A stretch of DNA of 64,000 nucleotides, from NCBI RefSeq assembly GCF_016587435.1, contig NZ_BNJJ01000008.1, positions 124,001-188,000 of the forward strand. The letters are read 5' to 3'. Each line of letters starts with the position of its first letter. Position 1 is the first letter of the stretch. The notes beneath the pieces were generated by a model that had not been told where the DNA came from, did no database searches, and saw nothing but the letters and a program-made list of their open reading frames with translations. This document shows positions 18,986-28,194 of this stretch, in pieces. The stretch is from Dictyobacter formicarum. GTDB lineage: Bacteria; Chloroflexota; Ktedonobacteria; Ktedonobacterales; Ktedonobacteraceae. A program made the translations under genes and the position numbers.

Positions 18986-19594
18986 ATGAGCGATGCATCT
19001 GCTGCTAATTCTGTGATGCCAGATATGGAACCGGTTGTTTTTGTGGCCCCGCGCAAAAAATTTATGACGGCTGGCCTGATATTTGTGGGCCTTGCCGTTG
19101 TCTCGCTGGCAATAGGTATCCTCCTTGGCTTACAACTCACCGATGGAACTTATTTTATGGTAGCTCTTGTTTTCACGGCCATTTTCGGGGCCATAGGAGT
19201 AATGACGGTGGTCACCTCTTTTGATCCTCCTCGCCTTCAGATCGATGCGGCGGGTTTGACAATGTCAGCACGAGGGCGTCAACACCGCATCCTGTGGTCG
19301 CAGATAGAGGAGATACGGATTGTTGACTTCTCAGTGATCATTGGCCAAAGATCGCTCAAGAGAGCGTCAGCGGATCAGGTGCCGGTTCATCGGGAGCGAC
19401 TCTGGCTGGTGGCCTGGCTTCATTCAGGGGTGCCATTGCCAAAAGGGCATCTATATCTTCCCCAATGGTGGGAGGCAATCGGCGGAGTGCGAGTTTGCGA
19501 CCTTAGCTATATGTATACATCGGTTACTGAGGTAGGCAACGCGGTGGCACGCTTTGCCGGGGAACGCTGGAATGAGTCTCGTGAGCCACGGTAG
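18986..19594 (+). CDS. Small membrane protein with two transmembrane helices
   Basis: A 202-residue protein. Two hydrophobic helices lie at residues ~28-50 and ~57-78 (AGLIFVGLAVVSLAIGILLG and FMVALVFTAIFGAIGVMTVV). The following ~110 residues, starting PPRLQIDAAGLTMSARGRQH, alternate in the way of a bacterial PH-like domain placed after a membrane hairpin. The function is unknown. GGA 11 bases upstream gives a weak ribosome-binding site. Confidence 0.7.
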   Translation: MSDASAANSVMPDMEPVVFVAPRKKFMTAGLIFVGLAVVSLAIGILLGLQLTDGTYFMVALVFTAIFGAIGVMTVVTSFDPPRLQIDAAGLTMSARGRQHRILWSQIEEIRIVDFSVIIGQRSLKRASADQVPVHRERLWLVAWLHSGVPLPKGHLYLPQWWEAIGGVRVCDLSYMYTSVTEVGNAVARFAGERWNESREPR

Positions 19595-19746
19595 TGGTGA
19601 ATAAAATATTTTGACTTCAACTATCTCCCTTCAAAGGCGCCTTTGAGCAATAGTGACCTGATTATTCCAGTGTGAAAAATTTTGTCGAGGTACTACGACG
19701 AATTGAGCACAGTATGGGGAGAGGAGAAAAAGAGCGGAGGATGGCT

Positions 19747-20424
19747 ATGATCTCTGTACATGTGGAGGGCGTCAGGCGCAATTTTACGAGCAGCAGCGTG
19801 TTTCTGTATAGTGTGTTCCTGGTTGATGACACGGGGCGGCGCCTGCTGGTACTGGGGGTTGAACGTCATGAAGCGCTGCCCATTGTGGCGGTTCTGAACA
19901 ATATTATCCTACCTCGTCAAGACACCATCAATCTGATGGCCGAGACGCTCAGATTGCTCAACTATACGCTAGAGGAGGTACGCATCGAAAGATATTCGAT
20001 GCTTCCTCCACTTTACAATCTTTGTGGATGTCGACTACGCTGGCGTAAGGGAGAAGATGTACAGGAGCAGGTGATGCATCTGCGTCCCGGCGATGTGGTG
20101 GGGCTCGCTCTGCTCATGAATGCCTCGTTTCTTCTCTCAGATGACGTGTTCCAGCAAATGGGGACCGAACTTCCAGAAGGACAGCCTCTCGAACTTGTGC
20201 TGGCCAGATATATGCTCAAGCGTGAAGGAATCACGTTGCCCGAGGGGAAAGAACCGCGCCTGGGCTATAGTAAGACGCCACTGCGCGATGCCCTCGTCAA
20301 AGAGGTTCAAGGCTTCCCTTTTAGGAAAAGCGCCGATCTTCCCAGAAGAGGATATGGAGCAGCGCAAAAAGGAGTATCTGACCTTCTTGCTTGGAGAGAG
20401 TGCTTATTTCTTAACCTGAGCTGA
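19747..20424 (+). CDS. Bifunctional nuclease (DUF151/BFN) family protein, C-terminus probably frameshifted
   Basis: A 225-residue protein whose first ~135 residues match the BFN/DUF151 domain: MISVHVEGVR, a LLVLGVERHEALPI segment and LPRQDTINLMAETL. Family members are described as having DNase and RNase activity or as regulators; activity here is inferred. The start at 19747 follows GGAGG by 6 bases; the frame is open back to 19672. After about 20310 this frame ends in unlikely sequence, whereas the +1 frame continues GKAPIFPEEDMEQRKKEYLT and stops at 20419, which looks like the true C-terminus. A single extra C in CCC at about 20316-20318 would explain it. Confidence 0.75.
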   Translation: MISVHVEGVRRNFTSSSVFLYSVFLVDDTGRRLLVLGVERHEALPIVAVLNNIILPRQDTINLMAETLRLLNYTLEEVRIERYSMLPPLYNLCGCRLRWRKGEDVQEQVMHLRPGDVVGLALLMNASFLLSDDVFQQMGTELPEGQPLELVLARYMLKREGITLPEGKEPRLGYSKTPLRDALVKEVQGFPFRKSADLPRRGYGAAQKGVSDLLAWRECLFLNLS

Positions 20425-20475
20425 CTACGGATTGCAACGCGTGCAAGAATTCGTACATTTGTGCAAGCGGAAAAT

Positions 20476-21528
20476 TTATGCCTGTGAGGGGCGCAACTCG
20501 CCAGAGCCACGCACAATCAGCTGCGTTGGCACAATCGTTTGTTGAACGGGTACATTGCTACCGGCCAGGCGCGCAAATAGTATCTCGCCCGCCCTGGCCC
20601 CCATTTCCGCCGGATCATGAGCAATGACTGTTACTGGAACGGGCAACATATCTGCGAGGTCAAAGTCATCAAACCCTACGAATGCTGGTTGAAATGTGTA
20701 GGAGCGAAGCGCGCGCAATACTGCAATACTGATGCGATTGCTGGTGGAGAAGATGGCGCTGGGAGGCTGTGGTAGGTTCATCAATGTATGGGTGGCTTGC
20801 TGGGCCTGGCGGGCGTCGTCGCAGTTAGAATAGATCAATGTTTCATCACAGGGAATGCCGTGCTCGGCCAGCGTTTCGTAGTAGCCCGCAATGCGCTCGG
20901 CTCCGGTATAGACGCGCGGATCACCCTGTATCACAGCAATACGGCGATGCCCATAAGAGAGTAGGTGCTTGATAGCCTGACGTGTTCCCCCACGATTATC
21001 AAGCACAATCGTATCGGTTTGCAACTGCATTGGTGGACGGTCAAGAAAGATGAACGGTGTCCCCATACGCAATTCTGCTGATAGATAGGAGTGATCAGAT
21101 CCAGCAGGAACAATACAGAGTCCCTCCACGCGACGGCTTAGCAGAGCATTAACCAGTTCTCGCTCACGAAGCGCGTTTTCCTCCGAATTGCTGATAATCA
21201 ACATATAGTTATACTTCTGCGCGACCCTTTCCAGGCCACGAGCAATACTTGAATAAAACGGGTTGGCGATATCTTCAATTATAAGTCCAATTGTTGAGGA
21301 GGCCTGCCCCTGGCGTAGGCTGCGCGCAATATCGTTGCGCCTGAAGCCAAGCTGCGCGATCGCCTGGTGTACACGCTCCCGTGTCCTGTCATCTACACGT
21401 GGCTCATTATTGACTACGCGCGACACGGTTTTGAGGCTGACTCCGGCAGCATTAGCTACATCTTGCATAGTTGGGCGTGCAAATGGAGGATCGTTAGATT
21501 CATTAATAGAGGATGCAGGTGTGGACAT
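20476..21528 (-). CDS. LacI-family transcriptional repressor
   Basis: A 350-residue regulator. Residues ~20-40 form the LacI helix-turn-helix (TMQDVANAAGVSLKTVSRVV), followed by the hinge helix region and a periplasmic-binding-fold effector domain that starts at TIGLIIEDIANPFYSSIARG. The C-terminus has the usual QLIVRGS motif. It should bind an operator and release it on binding a sugar. The nearby GH38 alpha-mannosidase is a plausible target, but I did not find a matching operator. It is convergent with the bifunctional-nuclease gene. Confidence 0.92.
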   Translation of the reverse strand: MSTPASSINESNDPPFARPTMQDVANAAGVSLKTVSRVVNNEPRVDDRTRERVHQAIAQLGFRRNDIARSLRQGQASSTIGLIIEDIANPFYSSIARGLERVAQKYNYMLIISNSEENALRERELVNALLSRRVEGLCIVPAGSDHSYLSAELRMGTPFIFLDRPPMQLQTDTIVLDNRGGTRQAIKHLLSYGHRRIAVIQGDPRVYTGAERIAGYYETLAEHGIPCDETLIYSNCDDARQAQQATHTLMNLPQPPSAIFSTSNRISIAVLRALRSYTFQPAFVGFDDFDLADMLPVPVTVIAHDPAEMGARAGEILFARLAGSNVPVQQTIVPTQLIVRGSGELRPSQA

Positions 21529-22260
21529 GGCCTTATTTCCCTTCGACTTCTGTCATCTTTATACCAGAGTTTTAATTGTTTCTATCATACAATAACATGT
21601 AGCTATTAATGAACTCAAACCAGCGTTTGCGCCTTGAAACGTAAAGCAGATGGGTGACCCTTTTCAACATCGGTGCTGAGAAGGGTCCTGCTTTCTTCTC
21701 GTGCTGCCAGTCAATTGTCAAAGTACATGAGAAAGGCAGCGTGTAGGGGATGCAATCCTCTGACTGGGTTCCAGGGCTGTGCCCCGGCCCTTCCTCTGCC
21801 CGCTGCAGGCGGTTCCCTTTCAATCGAAGACTGGCAAACCACTAGTTTGTATTATGCAGATTGACCATTGGAGCGAAAAATCCAGCGTTGATTTTACAAC
21901 AAGTGAAAATTATATGAGAAAATATCATTATGCTGCTTTAAGTGTGTAATCTTTGTTTATTGAATGGCGCTCCCCAAAAAGTCATGCACAATAGAGCTGA
22001 TCAATTGACAGTGAAAACACTGCTATGTATACTTCATCCATAACACCACTTGAATGCGTTGTAAGTGGCAGAAACATTTCGATTTATCATCAATTCTGAT
22101 GTTAACAAAATTTCTACTGCGCATTTCATTCTCGGTAAAACGCAAAAAAGAATCTGCTACGTCCTACATGTATATACATACGCAACTCCGGTCATATAGA
22201 CAGGTTATGGGTGGTTTTTGTTGTTTCGCCTGGTAGTTATTTTGTGTGAAGGGAGTAACA
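21529..22260. other. Divergent intergenic region with a structured element
   Basis: About 730 bases. A hairpin GACCCTTTTC/GAGAAGGGTC (21656-21665 with 21678-21687, one G-T pair) lies near the LacI side. At 21746-21812 is a GC-rich stretch GGGGATGCAA...CCAGGG...GCCCTTCC...GCAGGCGG that resembles another at 54559-54638 (see findings). The right half is AT-rich and probably holds the promoter of the secreted protein at 22261. ORFs here are short and not protein-like. Confidence 0.5.
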
Positions 22261-23223
22261 ATGGTCTTCAGTTCTTATTTCAAGCGTGCCAGTTTGGCTG
22301 CGCTCTGTCTTGCTCTGTGTCTGATCGCGTTGTTGATCACAATAGGTCGAGGACGTGCGGCCGCAGGGCCTTTTCCGGTTAAAGTGCTGGTAATTACCAT
22401 GTTTTCATCTGAGACACAGCCATGGTTGGCACACGAGAGCCTGCCTCTTGATTACAAGACGACCGGTGCTTTTAGCGATATGCATTGTAACAATAATGGT
22501 CTCTGTGTTACCACCACTGGTGAAGAGAAAGTCAATGCCGCTGCTAGTATGATGGCGATCTTGCGCGACCCGCAATTTTCGTTCCAGAATACCTATTTTA
22601 TAACTGCTGGCATTGGTGGTGCGTCTCCTTCCAATAATACATTGGGTTCCGTGGCCTGGGCGAACTGGGTTGTTGACTGGGATCAGGGTCATCATCTCCT
22701 GCCTAATACAGCTCCTAATGTGCCTCATGGCTACCTGCAGAATAATAAAGCTGGCACCGGTGCCTTTCAGCTGAATAGTACACTGACCAACACGGCCATG
22801 ACCATCACTTCTAAATTGCAATTACAAGATAGTCCCCAGGCTCAAGCAGCCCGGCAGAAGTATCCAAATCAGGCCAACCAGCATCCTTCTGTACTTGCAT
22901 GCGACACGATAGCTGGTGACGATTACTGGGCGGGACAGGAGCTTTCCAATGAGGCTCAGTATATTACAGGTCTGTTGACCAATAATCAAGGCAAATACTG
23001 CACAACGGAACAGGAAGATACAGCAGTGGCTGCTGTGCTGCAGCGCACAGGCCATCTGGACCACTACCTGAACCTGCGCGCCGCCAGCAATTTTGATCAG
23101 CCAGCGGCCGGTCAATCTGTACAAGATTTGCTCGCGAACTTCCCGGGTTCTAGCATCGCCTTCGCCAATGCTTACCAGGTTGGTTCAACCATGGCCCACT
23201 ATCTGCTCACGCATCAGGTGTAA
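22261..23223 (+). CDS. Secreted purine nucleoside permease (NUP) family protein
   Basis: A 320-residue protein with a signal peptide (basic start, hydrophobic LAALCLALCLIALLITI, then a GRAAAG cleavage region). The mature part begins VKVLVITMFSSETQPWL and contains TYFITAGIGGASPSNNTLGS, the pattern of the NUP family (PF06516), which is related in fold to nucleoside phosphorylases. Fungal members were tied to nucleoside transport; bacterial members are poorly studied. Start ATG 22261 has AAGGGAG upstream; a GTG 15 bases before would overlap that site. A strong terminator follows. Confidence 0.82.
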   Translation: MVFSSYFKRASLAALCLALCLIALLITIGRGRAAAGPFPVKVLVITMFSSETQPWLAHESLPLDYKTTGAFSDMHCNNNGLCVTTTGEEKVNAAASMMAILRDPQFSFQNTYFITAGIGGASPSNNTLGSVAWANWVVDWDQGHHLLPNTAPNVPHGYLQNNKAGTGAFQLNSTLTNTAMTITSKLQLQDSPQAQAARQKYPNQANQHPSVLACDTIAGDDYWAGQELSNEAQYITGLLTNNQGKYCTTEQEDTAVAAVLQRTGHLDHYLNLRAASNFDQPAAGQSVQDLLANFPGSSIAFANAYQVGSTMAHYLLTHQV

Positions 23224-23249
23224 AGGCTGGATGCGTCCAGGATAAAGTG

Positions 23250-23295
23250 AAAACCAGTGCCCCTCTTTTTTATCAGAAGAGGGGCACTGGTTTTT
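23250..23295. terminator. Bidirectional terminator between convergent genes
   Basis: An 18-bp perfect stem, AAAACCAGTGCCCCTCTT (23250-23267) with its complement at 23277-23294, then TTTTTA on the plus strand and As on the other side. It ends transcripts of both the NUP gene and the TPR gene. Confidence 0.85.
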
Positions 23296-23335
23296 ATGTG
23301 GGCTCGATAATTTGTCGACCAGATTATGATCTTGT

Positions 23336-25327
23336 TTATGCGTTAGATCTGGTGACGTTTGTGACGTTGCCCATATCGACCATGCATAAAGGACCAACAT
23401 TGGCAACATACTTGGGTGATAATGAGAGCTCTGTGTAGATGAACTCGACATGCTCTGAAACACCATCATTAGAGTACCAGAGCAGGTCATAGCTGCCCTT
23501 GGGGATACCCTGGAAGACAAAGTTTCCGTTGGGCTGGATGTCGGTTTTGTATGGCGCATTGTCCCATTTGTTGAATATTTCATCCTGTGACATCAAGCCA
23601 TGCAGACCCTGCACCAGCGCGATTTGTGAAAAGTTGTGCTCAGGTGTGGTATTGACAAAATGACCTTTGACATCCTGTGGAACACTCAGTGCTTGTTGGG
23701 CTTTCTGGCCTTCCGGAGTGTCTTTATAATCTTTAGCCAGTTGTTGATAATATGTCACTGAGTCGGTGCAAGAACTGGCACGTGTCGTCACGCCCTGACC
23801 CATGATGGCCTTGGCTAGATCTGTATGGATCTGCTTAGATTTGGCTGGATATGGATAGGTTGAGACGATCTTATTGAACGAGTCTACGGCGTCATTATAG
23901 TTTTTATTGTGCAGTTGTGACTCGCCCTGCCCCAGGAGGGCCTTGGACATATTTGTACGTGTGTCATTAGCCTCTTTAGCATCTGGAAACGAGGTAAGAA
24001 TTTTGTTGAAGCTATCGATAGCGGAGCTATAGTTCTTAGACTGCAACTGACTACTGCCTATCTGGTAGTAGGAGGTCGCATCCAGAGGTTGGGCCCGTTG
24101 CCGACAGTTATTATCACAATATTGTAGACCCAGAGTGGTATCCAGGAACATGGTTGCGTCGGAATAATTATGAGCTTGCATACTTTGCTGGGCCATCGAA
24201 ATGCGTGTATCTATGCTGCCTTGCTGTGCGCGTTTTACCTGTTGCACAACATCCGGGTTAGCTGTAGTGTCAGGTTCGGTGTTGCTAAAGTGGTCGATGA
24301 CATAAGTGAATTGTGTCAGGGCACCATTGTACTGATGCTGTTTGCTGAGATCTAGTCCCCATGAAGTATAGGTACGTGCAAGGTTAGCACCGGTGGGTGG
24401 CTGTTCTCCAGCAAAGGTATATTCATTGATGGCCTGTTGCCACTTTTGCTGATTCTCAAAGGATTGACCTTGCCATTCATGTATCGTGCCCTGGGAAGCT
24501 CTGGCCCAGCCAGAGAAGATCAAGAGGACCAGCAAGAAGGCTGTAGAGATCAGGCGGCGTGGTTTACTGACTGGAACGATCTGGCGTAGGCGCGTGCGCA
24601 CAAACCATCCTACTGCGACAAGTACACCAATAATTAGCGCGGCAACGGAGGCCTGTGAGGCTCCTTCAGCCCAGTCGCTTCCTATGATATACAGCACGAT
24701 CAGTAGCACTATAGTCAGGACAATTCCACCGCTAAACAGCCATAGTGGCAAGGGGGCTGCCTGCTTCTTTGGTTGTCTGGGTTTTGGTTGGTAGCCGACA
24801 TTAGGTCGTTGCTGATGGTTGGGTGGGGGATAGCCAGGTGCCGACTGATAGTTGGGCCCAGATTGATAGTTGGCCCCCGATTGATAGCTGGGTGGTGGTG
24901 GATAACTGGGCGCAGACTGATAGTTGGGTCCAGATTGATAATTGGTTCCCGACTGATAATGGGGTGGTGGCGGATAGCTGGGTCCAGATTGATAATGAGG
25001 TGACTGTGGATGGTCTGTAGTTGACTGGTTATCAGGAAGTAATGGGGCACTTGAAATAGTAGGATAACCAGTACGATCAGGTTGACTATCCGCGGTCTTA
25101 TTAGGCTCTGCATTATCCTTTGAACGAGAAGATGCATTTACCCTCTTTAATTTCTGGGTTGTTTCTTGTGAAGATGACTTCAGCACAGTCTTATCATCCT
25201 CCTCCTCATCTGGCTGTGGAAATGGGGATGAATATGTATTGCCTGACTCATTGACTGGTTGATTATGTGTTGTGCTGTCGTCCTCTCCATTAGAGGCTTG
25301 CGACAAAGGCTTGTCATTAGAATCCAT
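23336..25327 (-). CDS. Proline-rich membrane protein with TPR repeats
   Basis: A 663-residue protein. Residues 1-105 are acidic, Ser/Gln-rich and disordered. Residues ~106-180 are a low-complexity repeat of YQSGPNYQSAP / SYPPPP units. Three hydrophobic helices follow (LWLFSGGIVLTIVLLIVLYI, a second at SVAALIIGVLVAVGWFV and a third at AFLLVLLIFSGWA), so the N-terminus and C-terminal domain lie on opposite sides of the membrane. The external part holds TPR-like repeats (SSAIDSFNKILTSFPDAKEA, DAVDSFNKIVSTYPYPAKSK) and ends with a beta-rich domain (GNFVFQGIPKGSYDLLWYS). It probably scaffolds an envelope complex; the partner is unknown. Confidence 0.7.
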   Translation of the reverse strand: MDSNDKPLSQASNGEDDSTTHNQPVNESGNTYSSPFPQPDEEEDDKTVLKSSSQETTQKLKRVNASSRSKDNAEPNKTADSQPDRTGYPTISSAPLLPDNQSTTDHPQSPHYQSGPSYPPPPHYQSGTNYQSGPNYQSAPSYPPPPSYQSGANYQSGPNYQSAPGYPPPNHQQRPNVGYQPKPRQPKKQAAPLPLWLFSGGIVLTIVLLIVLYIIGSDWAEGASQASVAALIIGVLVAVGWFVRTRLRQIVPVSKPRRLISTAFLLVLLIFSGWARASQGTIHEWQGQSFENQQKWQQAINEYTFAGEQPPTGANLARTYTSWGLDLSKQHQYNGALTQFTYVIDHFSNTEPDTTANPDVVQQVKRAQQGSIDTRISMAQQSMQAHNYSDATMFLDTTLGLQYCDNNCRQRAQPLDATSYYQIGSSQLQSKNYSSAIDSFNKILTSFPDAKEANDTRTNMSKALLGQGESQLHNKNYNDAVDSFNKIVSTYPYPAKSKQIHTDLAKAIMGQGVTTRASSCTDSVTYYQQLAKDYKDTPEGQKAQQALSVPQDVKGHFVNTTPEHNFSQIALVQGLHGLMSQDEIFNKWDNAPYKTDIQPNGNFVFQGIPKGSYDLLWYSNDGVSEHVEFIYTELSLSPKYVANVGPLCMVDMGNVTNVTRSNA

Positions 25328-25832
25328 TCTTGCGTGAGACCTCCATGTGCTTATACAGTTGCTTTAATTTTGATGATACCTACTTCTTCTATGTGTGAAT
25401 GCCAGAGAAGGTAAAAATGTCAGAAATATTTTTACACTCCCTGAGGGATAAAGACGTGTAGACGAAGCTGAAATTCAATAGATAACTTTGAATATTTTAA
25501 TAAATTTGAGAAGAAATGTAAACGTGGATATCTGATTTTTTGGGGGTATGACTTGACGATTAGCTCTAGAGCGGGTACACTCTAGTGGTTATAACTGTTT
25601 GCATGGCTTGGAACAGGTGATGATTAGAACTGTTCCCTGATAAAAGACGCTAAAGAGCTCTGAGCAATCCTCTGTAGAATAATCTCTTCCTGCACGCCAG
25701 TTCTACTTACTTATCAGATAGCAGCATTGCTTCCGTGACCTCGCGGCCTGCTCCTGGTAATCCCTGCCACATTTTATTGTCAGGGAGCTATAGTGCGTCC
25801 ACAGTTTGACGCTTTGGCCGAAAGGATTTTTG
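25328..25832. other. Divergent intergenic region and long helicase leader
   Basis: About 500 bases. The left half is AT-rich. From 25553 a strong promoter (listed separately) would make a leader of roughly 245 bases. The leader can form GGAACAG/CTGTTCC (25610-25616 with 25630-25636) and, just before the ribosome-binding site, CCCTG...CAGGG around 25760-25785. No small gene is convincing. Confidence 0.5.
25553..25581 (+). promoter_or_regulatory. Promoter of the DEAD-box helicase gene
   Basis: TTGACG at 25553-25558 and TACACT at 25576-25581 are separated by exactly 17 bases, a close match to the housekeeping consensus. The start point would be near 25588. Confidence 0.65.
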
Positions 25833-27404
25833 ATGCCATCTTTTTCTGCAACTTTTTCCGAATTTACATTGCAACCCGCCACACGTGCGGTGCTAACAGA
25901 TATGAAAATTACTCAACCCACTCCCATTCAGGCCGGTGCCATTCCAGTGCTGTTGGCTGGAAAAGATCTTGTGGGACAGTCGGCGACCGGTTCCGGTAAA
26001 ACGCTGGCCTACAGTATTCCCCTGGTGGAAAGACTTTCTAAAGATAAACGCTTCGTACAGGCGCTGGTTCTTGTACCAACCCGTGAGCTGGCCGTTCAGG
26101 TTAATACTGTTTTGAGCAAGCTGGCCGCCGCACGGAGGCTCTCGACCGCTTTACTGGTTGGTGGCCGACCTTATAACCCGCAAACATCGGCCCTGCGTTA
26201 TGGTGCCCAGATAGTCGTTGGCACGCCGGGCCGTGTGAAAGATCATCTGGAGCGAGGCAGTCTGACCCTTACCCGGTTGCGCATCTGTGTGCTGGATGAG
26301 GCTGATCAAATGCTGGATAGTGGTTTTGCCCCCGAGATTGAGGAGATCTTAACCACGACTCCCGAAACACGTCAGATGGCACTCTTTTCAGCTACAATGC
26401 CCGACTGGGTGGCGAAGATCCAGGAAAAATTCTTGCAAGATCCTGTTAAAGTAGCTATCCAACCGGCCACAGGGGCAGAAAGTACCATCGAGCAGATTGC
26501 TTATCAGATACCACAAGACCAGAAGATGGCGGCACTCTGTACTCTCTTGAATTCTACCGGTGGCGAAAGTAGCCTGATCTTTGGGAAAACCAAATATGGC
26601 GTTGAGAAGTTAGGTAAGCAGCTCAGCAACCTTGGTTTTGCTGTGGGAACCCTCCACGGTAACAAGAGCCAGCGTGCGCGTGAAGAGGTACTGGCCGCCT
26701 TCCGCCATGGGCGGGTACAGACCTTGCTGGCTACCAATGTAGCCGCTCGCGGCCTGGATATTCAGGGTATTTACCAGGTTATTAATTATGAACTGCCCGA
26801 GTCCAGTGAATTGTTTACCCATCGTATCGGTCGGACGGGCCGCATGGGGCGCCAGGGCAAGGCGATTACGTTGCTCACCCCATCTGATGTCTCCAAATGG
26901 CGACGGATGTCGCGTAACCTCGGTCAGGCCGTCTCGCTAAAGCAGCTGACTATCGCCGATGATGCCATGGTTGCCAAACCGCTTCCCCAACCCGTTATAG
27001 TAGCCGCGCCAGAATCTGAGCAGCGTCTTGGGTCACGACCAGCGCGTACTCGCAAGTATGCATCCTCTACTCCAACATATGACAGGAGCGCACGGCCAGA
27101 TGCTGAGGATAATGCCCCTGCTGAAACGAAGCAACGGACGAAAAAGATCCGTGTCAACACAGCACCTACATGGCAGTCGGAAGAGTTTGTCAGGCCGGAA
27201 CGTTTTGTTGCCAATAAAGAGAGACATGGTAAACGGACGGCAGGTCAGTCAGCCCGATTCGGTCGCAACAAAGTGAAGCACAACGCCTATGCTTCTTTTG
27301 AGACAGAAGCCCAATATCACGGAGATGATAAAAAATCTGGCGCCAGGGCAAGTGGACGCGCGCGCCGCCGCGCCGTCTCCACGGGTCGCTCCAACCATCG
27401 CTAA
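25833..27404 (+). CDS. DEAD-box ATP-dependent RNA helicase
   Basis: A 523-residue helicase. In order: Q-motif region (MKITQPTPIQAGAIPVLLAG), Walker A ATGSGKT, PTRELAVQV, TPGR, DEAD near residue 155 (VLDEADQMLD), SAT, then helicase domain 2 with HRIGRTGRMG. The last ~150 residues are a basic, Arg/Lys-rich tail typical of RNA-binding extensions. It unwinds RNA duplexes in ribosome assembly, mRNA decay or cold adaptation. Start ATG 25833 with AAGG upstream; 25806 would add nine atypical residues. The long leader resembles those of cold-regulated helicase genes; that regulation is inferred. Confidence 0.93.
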   Translation: MPSFSATFSEFTLQPATRAVLTDMKITQPTPIQAGAIPVLLAGKDLVGQSATGSGKTLAYSIPLVERLSKDKRFVQALVLVPTRELAVQVNTVLSKLAAARRLSTALLVGGRPYNPQTSALRYGAQIVVGTPGRVKDHLERGSLTLTRLRICVLDEADQMLDSGFAPEIEEILTTTPETRQMALFSATMPDWVAKIQEKFLQDPVKVAIQPATGAESTIEQIAYQIPQDQKMAALCTLLNSTGGESSLIFGKTKYGVEKLGKQLSNLGFAVGTLHGNKSQRAREEVLAAFRHGRVQTLLATNVAARGLDIQGIYQVINYELPESSELFTHRIGRTGRMGRQGKAITLLTPSDVSKWRRMSRNLGQAVSLKQLTIADDAMVAKPLPQPVIVAAPESEQRLGSRPARTRKYASSTPTYDRSARPDAEDNAPAETKQRTKKIRVNTAPTWQSEEFVRPERFVANKERHGKRTAGQSARFGRNKVKHNAYASFETEAQYHGDDKKSGARASGRARRRAVSTGRSNHR

Positions 27405-27494
27405 CTACGGCTCCCATCGAACTGTACTTTTTGTTGAGAGATAGTGTGCTCCTGGACTTCATATATTCATGATCGCGCGCAATATAGAGCTATG

Positions 27495-27525
27495 CAGACC
27501 ATCGATCTGGCAGATCGATGGTCTG
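27495..27525. terminator. Hairpin between convergent genes
   Basis: A perfect 14-bp stem, CAGACCATCGATCT (27495-27508) with AGATCGATGGTCTG (27512-27525) and loop GGC. It lies 90 bases past the helicase stop and 50 bases past the convergent ACT gene. It lacks a strong U-tract. Confidence 0.6.
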
Positions 27526-27577
27526 ACTTTGTCAACTTTAATAGCGTAAGTGCTACTGTTTCTGTGTGATGCTTGTT

Positions 27578-28000
27578 TTATTGAATGGCGTGTGGTGCTG
27601 TAGCTTTATTCTCACTGCGTACAGTATGACCGGCCTGAGCCAGGATCTGAATGGCTAGATTGAGATTTTTCTCCTGGACCAGCACGTGTCCGGTGTCATA
27701 AGTAGTAGCGGTAAAGACGCTGAGTTTTGCGTCTGCCAGCGGGGACAGTACCGCGGCCAGGATGCCAGTTGTGCCGGGTGTGAACGGTCCCTCAATTCGC
27801 AGGCAGCGCCAGCCTTTGGTGTAAATAACTTCATCCGGTATGTTTTCCTGGGGACGGATGATTGAGAGTTCTTCATCTGTTTTGGTAATGGCTACGAAAT
27901 TCCCTTTGAGCATGTCGGCTGAAATCTGGGTGGCTGGATCTAAACGGCAGATGGCCAGTATATCTGGTTGAAGCGTAAGAATAAGTCGTTTGTTTGTCAT
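27578..28000 (-). CDS. ACT-domain protein
   Basis: A 140-residue protein with the arrangement of bacterial tandem ACT/CASTOR-like proteins: an N-terminal half with LSIIRPQENIP and RCLRIEGPFTPGTTGILAAV, and a second ACT half with LADAKLSVFTATTYDTGHVL then ILAQAGHTV. Such proteins bind amino acids and regulate metabolism; the ligand is unknown. The start at 28000 leaves the conserved TLQPDILAICRL at its usual place; the frame is open 34 codons further upstream, but those residues are Lys-rich and atypical. Confidence 0.8.
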   Translation of the reverse strand: MTNKRLILTLQPDILAICRLDPATQISADMLKGNFVAITKTDEELSIIRPQENIPDEVIYTKGWRCLRIEGPFTPGTTGILAAVLSPLADAKLSVFTATTYDTGHVLVQEKNLNLAIQILAQAGHTVRSENKATAPHAIQ

Positions 28001-28194
28001 GGTAGCCTGATCCCTCTTCTTCCTCTTCTCATAAGTCAATTCATCTGCTTTGGGCTTCCGCGCTGAAGTTATTTTTTCTTTTGTACTATTGCAGTGTGCC
28101 ACATTCTAAATTTTTTCTCAATTGATGTTTGTTCTAATTAGAAGGTCAGCAATATAAGGTGGATGTTGAATTGCTATGGAGGAATAGATCAGGC

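Noticed and set aside
24715..25137. ORFs on both strands in the Pro-rich repeat region
   Set aside because: They are repetitive by-products (for example SRLIVGSRLI) of the YQSGPNYQSAP coding repeat.
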